A stretch of 64,000 nucleotides of DNA, from contig CACZHT010000011.1 in the NCBI GenBank assembly GCA_902781045.1, positions 1 to 64,000 on the forward strand. The letters run 5' to 3'. Origin of the DNA: an uncultured Bacteroidales bacterium. Its GTDB lineage: Bacteria; Bacteroidota; Bacteroidia; Bacteroidales; Muribaculaceae. The notes under the pieces were generated by a model that had not been told where the DNA came from, searched no databases, and was given only the letters and a program-made list of their open reading frames with translations. Positions 57,726 to 64,000 of this stretch are shown piece after piece; position 1 is the first letter of the stretch; each line of letters starts with the position of its first letter. The position numbers and the translations under genes are program-made.

Positions 57726-58424
57726 ATGATACAATGGACTCTGCGCTGGGTGCGCAACATATTGATATTCTTCTTTGTCTCGACCATCATCATGGTGGTG
57801 GCACTCAAATATATTCCGGTCTATCTGACGCCACTCATGCTCACACGATGTGTTGAGCAGATGATGGACGGCAAGGCTCCGACGCTCAAGCACCAGTGGG
57901 TGCCTCTGGGTCAAATCTCGCACAATGCGCCTCAGGCGGTCATGGCCAGCGAGGACAACCTGTTCTTGCAGCACAACGGCTTTGACTTCGAGCAAATCTA
58001 CAAGGCGCGCATTGAGGCCATGAAGGGCAAGCGCGAGCGGGGTGCCAGCACCATCACCCAGCAGACCGCCAAGAACGTGTTTCTGTGGAATGGCCATAGC
58101 TGGATTCGCAAGGGGCTTGAGGCTTACTTCACAGTACTCATCGAGAATGTTTGGGGCAAGCAACGCATCATGGAGGTCTATCTCAACAGCATCGAGATGG
58201 GTAGAGGCATCTATGGCATCGAGGCCGTGGCGCAGCTGCACTTTGGCATCCCTGCCAGCGAGCTGAGCAAGCGCCAGGCGGCACTGATTGCAGCCACACT
58301 GCCCAATCCGCGTGAGCGCAACTCGTCGCAACCCACGCCCTACCTGATCAAGCGTCGCAACCAGATTGTCGACCTCATGGGCAAGATAGACCGTTTCCCG
58401 GACCAGCCATCCGATGTGGATTGA
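57726..58424 (+). CDS. mtgA: Monofunctional biosynthetic peptidoglycan transglycosylase
   Basis: 232 residues from the ATG at 57726; an upstream extension reads through the hairpin and is rejected. One N-terminal TM helix, then a GT51 domain with the catalytic Glu in 'MASEDNLFLQHNGFD', 'RERGASTITQQTAKNVFLW', and 'LNSIEMGRGIYGIEAVAQLHFG'. It polymerises lipid II into glycan strands, with no transpeptidase domain. mutY begins 18 bases after its stop. Confidence 0.93.
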   Translation: MIQWTLRWVRNILIFFFVSTIIMVVALKYIPVYLTPLMLTRCVEQMMDGKAPTLKHQWVPLGQISHNAPQAVMASEDNLFLQHNGFDFEQIYKARIEAMKGKRERGASTITQQTAKNVFLWNGHSWIRKGLEAYFTVLIENVWGKQRIMEVYLNSIEMGRGIYGIEAVAQLHFGIPASELSKRQAALIAATLPNPRERNSSQPTPYLIKRRNQIVDLMGKIDRFPDQPSDVD

Positions 58425-58442
58425 GCCAAATGAGCATCAGTG

Positions 58443-59471
58443 ATGGGTTTCACCGAAGTCATATTGCAGTGGTATGCCGGCAATGGGCGTGACCTGCCCT
58501 GGCGAGGCACGCGCGACCCCTATCGCATCTGGCTCAGCGAGGTCATCTTGCAACAGACACGCATCGCTCAGGGACGTGACTACTGGTTGCGGTTCGTTGA
58601 CCGCTGGCCCACCGTTCACGACCTGGCCCGTGCCAGCGAGGACGAGGTGCTCAAGCTGTGGCAGGGGTTGGGATACTATAGCCGTGCACGCAACCTGCAC
58701 CGTGCCGCCCAGCAAGTCGATGCGTTGGGGGGCTTCCCCACCACGCTGCAGGGGTTGCGTTCCCTCAAGGGTGTTGGCGACTACACCGCGGCGGCCATCG
58801 CAAGCATGGCATTCGGCATCGATGTCGCTGTGGTCGACGGCAATGTCTATCGGGTGCTGGCACGTCATTACGGCATCGACACGCCCATCAACACCGCGCA
58901 GGGCAAGCATCTGTTCGGCGAGTTGGCACAGTCGCTGCTGCCGCAGGGGCAGGCGGCGGCTTTCAATCAGGCGATGATGGACTTCGGGGCAATGCAGTGT
59001 ACACCCCGGTCGCCCCGGTGCTCCGATTGCCCCCTGGCCGAGACGTGCGATGCTCTGCACACCCACCGCGTCGATGTCCTGCCCGTCAAGCTCAAGGTCA
59101 CAAAGGTCAGACAGCGTCGGTTGCAATATGTCTACATCCGTTGCCAGGGCTACACGGCCATCCATCGCCGCTCGGCCGGTGACATCTGGCAGGGCCTCTA
59201 TGAGCCGCTGCTCGTTGAGGACGGGCCGCTGCCACCACTGGCAGGCCGATGGACTCTGTTGCGACAGGGGGTGAAACATGTGCTCACCCACCGTGTCCTG
59301 CTGGCTGACTTCTGGCTGCTTGAGGTCGACGAGCGCCCATCGTTGCCGCCCGACTACCAGTGGGTCGCCGAGGCCGACCTCGACCGCTATGCCGTGCCGC
59401 GGCTGGTCGAAAAGCTGTTGGTATGTCTTTCTGAGTTCTCCAAGTCTTCCGAGCAATCCGAGTTTAACTAA
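58443..59471 (+). CDS. mutY: A/G-specific adenine glycosylase
   Basis: 342 residues from the ATG at 58443. It removes A mispaired with 8-oxoG. 'LPWRGTRDPYRIWLSEVILQQTR' region with the catalytic Glu, HhH 'LKGVGDYTAAAIASMAFG', the catalytic Asp in 'VAVVDGNVYRVL', and the [4Fe-4S] cysteines 'CTPRSPRCSDCPLAETC' (C-x6-C-x2-C-x5-C). The C-terminal NUDIX-like domain is present. Ends 12 bases before the S9 peptidase start. Confidence 0.95.
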   Translation: MGFTEVILQWYAGNGRDLPWRGTRDPYRIWLSEVILQQTRIAQGRDYWLRFVDRWPTVHDLARASEDEVLKLWQGLGYYSRARNLHRAAQQVDALGGFPTTLQGLRSLKGVGDYTAAAIASMAFGIDVAVVDGNVYRVLARHYGIDTPINTAQGKHLFGELAQSLLPQGQAAAFNQAMMDFGAMQCTPRSPRCSDCPLAETCDALHTHRVDVLPVKLKVTKVRQRRLQYVYIRCQGYTAIHRRSAGDIWQGLYEPLLVEDGPLPPLAGRWTLLRQGVKHVLTHRVLLADFWLLEVDERPSLPPDYQWVAEADLDRYAVPRLVEKLLVCLSEFSKSSEQSEFN

Positions 59472-59483
59472 CCTAAATATAAT

Positions 59484-61547
59484 ATGAATAAACCCCTGAT
59501 TCTAGCTCTGGCGGCCATTGCCTGCCTGAGCACCGCGGCACAGAAGCGTGCCGTCACCATTCCCGACATCTACCGCATCACCAGTGTGAGCGGCGTGGGC
59601 CTCTCGCCCGACGGCAAGCAACTGGTCTACAGCGCAGGCAACACCAGCCTGAAGACCCTCAAGAGCGACCGCCGCATCGTTGTGAGCCGCACCGACGGCA
59701 CCTCAGCCACCGACATTGTCACCGGCGAGCACTGTTATGGGCCCGCCTGGAGCGCCGACGGGCGTGACATCTACTACGTCGATCAGGCACCTGACACCAC
59801 CATGCAGCTGTTTGCCTATAACCTGGCATCGCGTCAGTCGCGCCAGCTCACCACCTACAAGCTGGGTGTGGCCGATGGCATCGTCTCGCCCGACGGGCGC
59901 TATGTGGCTTTTTCGGCCGAGGTCTACCCGGAGTTTGGCGCCGATGCCCAGCGCACTATCGACCGCCGCAACAGCAAGGATACCGGGCGCGTGCAGGCGC
60001 ACATCGCCGACAGTCTGCTCTATCGGCACTGGACGCAATATGCCGACGGTCGTGTCAATCATCTGATGCTCTGCGACCTGACGACCGGTGAGGTGCGCGA
60101 CCTCACTCCTGGCAACCAGACGCTGCTGTTCACCCCCAGCGGCGACCGTCTCTTCACCTTCTCGCCCGACAGCCGTGAGCTGTGCTATGTGTCCAACCAC
60201 GACCGTCACCCCGAGGCATCGACCAATGCCGACCTGTGGCTGGTGAGTGTCGATGGGGGCAAGGCGCGCAACATCACCACCGGCAATAAGGCTTGGGACG
60301 GAACACCGCTCTACAGCCCAGACGGGCGCTACATCGCCTATCGCTGCCAGGCCACGCCGGGCTACGAGAGCGACTGCTTCAAGCTCGCCCTCTATGACCG
60401 TCAGACCGGCACGTCACGCATTGTCACGCCGGCGTTTGACGACTGGGTCGAGGACTTTGCCTGGAGTCAGGACTGCAGCAAGATTTACTTTACTGCCGAC
60501 GTGCGCGGCTACATGCCTATCTACGAGCTGACCCTGGCCACAGGCAAGATTGTCCGTCAGGTGCCCGATGTGGCCGCCAGCGCAGCGCTGACCGACTCAC
60601 GCGGCAACTTTTACTTCACTAGCAGCACCACGGGCAAGCCCAATGCCCTCTATCGCTACGAGCTCAAGAAGAAGCGCACCACCCAGCTCACCCACTATAA
60701 CGATGCCCTTGAGGCCGAGGTCGACTTCCGTCCCAGCGAGGAGTTGTGGATCAAGGGTGCGTCAGGCGACAGCATGGAAATCTTCATTGTCAAGCCGCAC
60801 AACTTTGACCCCAACAAGCGCTACCCGCTGGTGATGAATGTCCACGGCGGACCGCAGATGCAGTGGATGAACTCGTTCCGTGCCGACTGGCAGGTCTATC
60901 CCGGTGCCGGCTACGTTGTGGCCTATCCAAACCCGCATGGCTCGACAGGCCGTGGCCAGGCCTATTGCGCCGCCATCAGCCGCGACTGGGGTGGCAAGGT
61001 CTATGAGGACGTGATGCTTGCCGCTGACACACTGTCGCGGTTGAGCTATGTCGACCCCGACCGCATGGCATGCATGGGATGGAGCTACGGTGGCTACATG
61101 ATGAACTGGCTGCAGGGTCACACCAAGCGCTTCAAGTGCCTGGCCTCGATGATGGGCTTGTATGACACGCCATCGATGTGGGGCACCACCGAGGAGCTTT
61201 GGTTCCCCAATCACGAGTTTGGCGGTCAGCCCTGGAACAGCGACCTCTACGAGAAGTGGAATCCGTCGGCATCGGTCAAGAATTTCTCGACCCCGACACT
61301 CATTCTCACCGGCGAGCGCGACTATCGCGTGAGCTATACGCAGAGCCTGCAATACTTCAATGCCCTGCAGACCCTGGGCATTCCCAGCCGCCTCATTGTC
61401 TTCAGCAACGACGGACACTGGCCCAGCAACATGCGCTCGATGCCGGTCTACTACAACGCTCACCTCGAGTGGTTCCACCAGTGGCTGGGCGGCGACCCCG
61501 CCCCCTGGCGCACTCAGGACATGATTAACAACGAGGTTGAATACTGA
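59484..61547 (+). CDS. S9 family peptidase (prolyl oligopeptidase / DPP type)
   Basis: 687 residues, signal peptide to about 18. About 30-420 is a WD40-like propeller ('VGLSPDGKQLVYSAG', 'WSADGRDIYYVDQ', 'FSPDSRELCYVSN', 'YSPDGRYIAYRC'), then the alpha/beta-hydrolase domain with 'NVHGGPQMQWMNSF', nucleophile Ser in 'MGWSYGGYMMNW', Asp in 'GERDYRVSY' and His in 'SNDGHWPS'. A secreted di/oligopeptidase of peptide breakdown, as in dpp5-like enzymes. Confidence 0.93.
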   Translation: MNKPLILALAAIACLSTAAQKRAVTIPDIYRITSVSGVGLSPDGKQLVYSAGNTSLKTLKSDRRIVVSRTDGTSATDIVTGEHCYGPAWSADGRDIYYVDQAPDTTMQLFAYNLASRQSRQLTTYKLGVADGIVSPDGRYVAFSAEVYPEFGADAQRTIDRRNSKDTGRVQAHIADSLLYRHWTQYADGRVNHLMLCDLTTGEVRDLTPGNQTLLFTPSGDRLFTFSPDSRELCYVSNHDRHPEASTNADLWLVSVDGGKARNITTGNKAWDGTPLYSPDGRYIAYRCQATPGYESDCFKLALYDRQTGTSRIVTPAFDDWVEDFAWSQDCSKIYFTADVRGYMPIYELTLATGKIVRQVPDVAASAALTDSRGNFYFTSSTTGKPNALYRYELKKKRTTQLTHYNDALEAEVDFRPSEELWIKGASGDSMEIFIVKPHNFDPNKRYPLVMNVHGGPQMQWMNSFRADWQVYPGAGYVVAYPNPHGSTGRGQAYCAAISRDWGGKVYEDVMLAADTLSRLSYVDPDRMACMGWSYGGYMMNWLQGHTKRFKCLASMMGLYDTPSMWGTTEELWFPNHEFGGQPWNSDLYEKWNPSASVKNFSTPTLILTGERDYRVSYTQSLQYFNALQTLGIPSRLIVFSNDGHWPSNMRSMPVYYNAHLEWFHQWLGGDPAPWRTQDMINNEVEY

Positions 61548-61556
61548 TTCCGCCCC

Positions 61557-61618
61557 TGCCCCCTCACCCTGGCGGGGGAGGGGAACGGTGGGTGGCTGTA
61601 ATTCCCCTCCCCTGATAG
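61557..61618. repeat. CCCCTCCCC palindromic repeat, left half, interrupted by element A
   Basis: CCCCTCACCCTGGCGGGGGAGGGG-type palindrome, then CCCCTCCCCTGATAG. The latter is the left arm of a palindrome whose right arm (GGGGAGGGG) lies after 61790, beyond the inserted family A element. Confidence 0.8.
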
Positions 61619-61789
61619 GGAGGCCGCTGAAAAAGTAAAAAACCGCGAATTACGCGAATAAACCGCGAATATTTCTTGGATGTAATCTGAAATATTACGG
61701 AATTTGCAGATATTATATTCAAATTTAGGTTTGAATATAACCATCGTGAAGCAAATCAATTATTTGCCTGTACTTTTTCAGCGGCCTCC
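61619..61789. repeat. MITE-like element, family A, copy 2
   Basis: 171 bp with perfect 19-bp terminal inverted repeats (GGAGGCCGCTGAAAAAGTA at 61619-61637, complement at 61771-61789). Flanked by a 7-bp direct repeat CTGATAG (61612-61618 and 61790-61796), the expected target-site duplication. Internal sequence matches copy 1 (1862-2060) except for lacking its CTTTAGCTCGCAACCGAA module. Non-coding. Confidence 0.9.
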
Positions 61790-61826
61790 CTGATAGGGGA
61801 GGGGAACAGTGGGTAGGTGTAATCCC
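61790..61826. repeat. CCCCTCCCC palindromic repeat, right half
   Basis: CTGATAGGGGAGGGG, the right arm of the palindrome split by the family A element; AT-rich 'AATTATGAATTATAAATT' spacer follows up to the PrsW-like gene. Confidence 0.75.
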
Positions 61827-61869
61827 CCAGATTATGAATTATGAATTATAAATTATGAATTAAAACAGG

Positions 61870-62574
61870 ATGACAATGCTACTGTCGGCGGTTTTGCCCG
61901 CCGTGATATTGATTTACTACATCTATCGTCGCGACACAGTCAAGGAACCCACCGCGCAGCTGATCAAAGGCTTCGGTCTGGGCATGCTTTCGGGCTTGCT
62001 GGCAGGACTGCTTGAGGGCATCATCGGTGGTCTGGGGCTGGTAGAATATGAGCCGCAGACATTCTTCTCGGGGCTGAACACTGCCTTTGTCGGTGCAGCC
62101 TTGCCTGAGGAGTTGGTCAAATTGTGTATGCTCTGGCTCCTGGTCAGGCGCAACCGTTGGTTCGACGAGTGGATGGATGGTGTGGTCTATGCCGTGAGCA
62201 TCGGCATGGGATTTGCCGCCATCGAGAATGTGGGCTATATCTTCAGTTTTGCCGACGACTGGCAGAACGTGGCGCTGATGCGCGGCATCACCGCTGTGCC
62301 CGCCCACTTCGCCTTTGCCGTCATCATGGGCTTCTTCTTCTCGCTTGTGCGCATCGGTGGCCGTCACACCGGGCGCGACCGCATGATGGTGCTCGTGGTG
62401 CCGGTGCTGGCTCATGGAGCATACGACGGCATCCTGATGGCGGGCGGCACGTTGCCCGATGGCCTGATGTCGGTGGTGTTCTCGCTCCTGTTCATCGGTC
62501 TGCTGATATGGCTTGTGCGCGTCTGTCGGCGCTACATCCGCACGTTGCGGGCCTTTGACACCATGCCCCGTTAA
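61870..62574 (+). CDS. PrsW-family intramembrane metalloprotease
   Basis: 234 residues, about seven TM helices. PrsW motifs: 'GAALPEELVKL' (EE pair), 'GFAAIENVGYI', 'VPAHFAFAVIMGFFF' (His) and 'LAHGAYDGILM' (His/Asp). The PrsW prototype cleaves the anti-sigma factor RsiW in Bacillus; the substrate here is unknown. Confidence 0.88.
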   Translation: MTMLLSAVLPAVILIYYIYRRDTVKEPTAQLIKGFGLGMLSGLLAGLLEGIIGGLGLVEYEPQTFFSGLNTAFVGAALPEELVKLCMLWLLVRRNRWFDEWMDGVVYAVSIGMGFAAIENVGYIFSFADDWQNVALMRGITAVPAHFAFAVIMGFFFSLVRIGGRHTGRDRMMVLVVPVLAHGAYDGILMAGGTLPDGLMSVVFSLLFIGLLIWLVRVCRRYIRTLRAFDTMPR

Positions 62575-62595
62575 TGGCCGCACCGACACTAAAAT

Positions 62596-62627
62596 AAGCC
62601 GCGCCCCCCGAGCGAGGGGCGCGGCTT
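62596..62627. terminator. Bidirectional terminator between PrsW-like gene and aquaporin
   Basis: AAGCCGCGCCCC / GGGGCGCGGCTT, 12-bp stem, T-run on the plus strand and A-run before it on the other side. Confidence 0.88.
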
Positions 62628-62653
62628 TTCTAGTGCAGAAGGTGGTGTCGCGA

Positions 62654-63361
62654 TTACTTCTCGGCCTCCTTGTCCAAGCTGATGACCTTCCAGATGCAGG
62701 CAGCAAGTGCTCCACCGACGAACGGGCCGACGATGAAGATCCACAGCTGATTGAGTGCATCGCCACCGGCCAGCAGGGCAGGACCGATTGAGCGTGCCGG
62801 GTTGACGCTGGTTCCCGTGTAGTGGATGCCCACCAGGTGAATCAGAATCAGCGACAGGCCGATAGCCAGTCCGGCCAGGTTGTTGGTAGCGCCGTTGGTC
62901 TTGCTGGTGGCACCCAGTACGACCAGTACAAAGAGCATGGTCAGCACAATCTCGGCAATCAGTCCCGTGGTCACCGACACCTGTCCAGCTTGTCCAATCT
63001 CGTTGAGTGTCTGCAGGCCGTTGGCACCCAGGCCGCAGTCAAAACCAGCCAGCACACCCAGCACACAAGCGGCCAGGATGGCGCCGATGGTCTGGAAAAT
63101 CATGTACATGCCGCAGTCCTTGGCGTTGATGCCGCCGTTGAGAAACACGCCCAGTGTGATGGCGGGGTTGATGTGACACCCACTGATGCCGCCGATGGTG
63201 TAGGCCATTGCGACCACTGCCAGACCAAAGGCCATCGCTGTGCCAATCACTGCCGGAGTGCCGGCCACCAACCCTGTGTTACATCCCAGGCTCACGGCTG
63301 CGCCACAGCCGAGAAAAGTCAGTACGAACGTACCTACCAATTCTGCTAAATACTTCTTCAT
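62654..63361 (-). CDS. Aquaporin (MIP family, AqpZ-like)
   Basis: 235 residues, six TM helices with the two NPA boxes: 'GCHINPAITLGVF' and 'TGTSVNPARSIGPAL'. 'GGISGCHINPA' with His in the filter region and 'NPARS' with Arg fit a water channel rather than a glycerol facilitator. Longer first loop as in AqpZ. Confidence 0.92.
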   Translation of the reverse strand: MKKYLAELVGTFVLTFLGCGAAVSLGCNTGLVAGTPAVIGTAMAFGLAVVAMAYTIGGISGCHINPAITLGVFLNGGINAKDCGMYMIFQTIGAILAACVLGVLAGFDCGLGANGLQTLNEIGQAGQVSVTTGLIAEIVLTMLFVLVVLGATSKTNGATNNLAGLAIGLSLILIHLVGIHYTGTSVNPARSIGPALLAGGDALNQLWIFIVGPFVGGALAACIWKVISLDKEAEK

Positions 63362-63475
63362 AAAGCGTTGAAATTTAGATTGTTAAATAGTTATACTATG
63401 TTTCCTGATGTCTTAAAATTACGCAAAAATAGACAAATTTTAGGTAAACTGCAAGTTTTTCTCACAAAAATTGTG

Positions 63476-63483
63476 TACATTTG
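63476..63483 (+). promoter_or_regulatory. Bacteroidetes -7 promoter element for the UDP-glucose dehydrogenase gene
   Basis: TACATTTG, about 100 bases before the start codon at 63583. Confidence 0.5.
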
Positions 63484-63582
63484 CGCCACTGAATGCTGAA
63501 AATTTAAATCACGAATTGTCGAATTAATGAACAACCCCATGGAGTTCTTAATTCTTTAATTATAAACCATAAATTCAAGAAC

Positions 63583-64000
63583 ATGAACATCTCAATCGTA
63601 GGTACTGGATATATGGGCCTGGTGACCGGCACATGCTTTGCCGACTTGGGTGCCACCGTGACATGTGTCGACACCGACCGGCAGAAAATCAATCGTCTCG
63701 TCTATGGGTCGATTCCCATCTATGAACCCGGACTGGAAAAGGCCATCACAACCAACGTCAACGAGGGTCGCTTGCGCTTTGTCGGCGACTTTGCCAAGGG
63801 ATTCACCGATGTCGACTATGTCTTCTGCGCCATCGACACAACGCCCGACGAGGACGGCTCGACCGACTTGGCGCCGATTTATGACATCGCGCGCGTCTTT
63901 GGGCAGACCATCAGCCAGCCCTGCACATTTGTGCTCAAGTCCACCGTGCCGGTGGGCACTGCGCTCAAGGTCATCGACATCATCGGGCAGGAGATTGCCG
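63583..64000 (+). CDS. UDP-glucose/GDP-mannose dehydrogenase family protein, 5' part
   Basis: 139 codons before the window edge; the gene continues beyond it. 'ISIVGTGYMGLVTGTCFADLG' region is the NAD-binding motif GxGxxG, followed by 'VTCVDTDRQKINRL', 'PIYEPGLEKAI' and 'FVLKSTVPVGT', all typical of UDP-glucose 6-dehydrogenase. It would supply UDP-glucuronate for surface polysaccharides. Confidence 0.88.
   Translation, partial: MNISIVGTGYMGLVTGTCFADLGATVTCVDTDRQKINRLVYGSIPIYEPGLEKAITTNVNEGRLRFVGDFAKGFTDVDYVFCAIDTTPDEDGSTDLAPIYDIARVFGQTISQPCTFVLKSTVPVGTALKVIDIIGQEIA

Overview
The window is a GC-rich stretch of a Bacteroidales chromosome, probably from a gut lineage such as Prevotellaceae or Muribaculaceae; the family is inferred. 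The evidence is the -7 promoter element TAnnTTTG in front of many genes (sometimes with TTTG about 19-21 bases upstream), TonB-receptor/lipoprotein gene sets, secreted proteins ending in a short '...GIYIVGGKKVVK'-type tail, and household genes of Bacteroidetes type (SDR-type threonine dehydrogenase beside kbl, FkpA-like FKBPs). I see no rRNA, tRNA, CRISPR array or intact IS transposase.

Layout. 0.1-1.7 kb: a secreted HYDIN-like protein cut short at its C-terminus. 1.7-2.9 kb: an intergenic block of nested dispersed repeats. 3-12.8 kb: the most unusual locus, with a vWA-like lipoprotein, a small membrane protein, a tubulin-like GTPase, a 1147-residue actin/Hsp70-like ATPase, a membrane coiled-coil protein and a zinc-ribbon membrane protein, followed by a membrane acyltransferase. 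It is split by about 1.1 kb of CGCGAA repeats carrying a GxxExxY gene. 13.9-15.6 kb: repeats around a broken DUF4143-type gene. 15.6-20 kb: upp, an EEP-family nuclease, and the divergent kbl/tdh pair for threonine breakdown. 20.2-26.6 kb: a JetABCD (Wadjet) anti-plasmid system, with a tiny DUF3791-like ORF and a sirtuin directly upstream on the same strand. 27.5-30.4 kb: two FKBP prolyl isomerases separated by a 0.6 kb repeat array, then an Lrp regulator. 30.5-38.7 kb: an envelope cluster (hypothetical, TonB receptor, DUF4876 lipoprotein, DUF6850 barrel, secreted OB-like protein). 38.9-46.3 kb: alpha-L-fucosidase, a metal permease fused to an HMA domain, a DMT exporter, an Rpn-type nuclease, and a three-gene group (DUF4332, TerB-like, Q/G/Y/P low-complexity). 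46.5-54.7 kb: two TPR proteins, one with a retropepsin-like domain, then cmk, ispH, an RsiV-like protein and a TPR-AraC regulator. 55-64 kb: a large secreted protein, mtgA, mutY, an S9 peptidase, a PrsW-like protease, an aquaporin and the start of UDP-glucose dehydrogenase.

Between genes there is an unusual load of short dispersed repeats: a TIR-bounded element inserted into the centre of CCCCTCCCC/GGGGAGGGG palindromes; a 197-bp TIR element carrying four mini-hairpins; a long GGGGACGGTTCT hairpin element with exchangeable arms; TTCGCG-N(3-5)-TTCGCGGT arrays; and 9-bp-period TCTAGA arrays. The best candidate for an undescribed system is the tubulin-like plus actin-like cluster at 3-12.8 kb. 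The Wadjet operon is a known defence type, but its possible transcriptional link to a sirtuin is worth checking.
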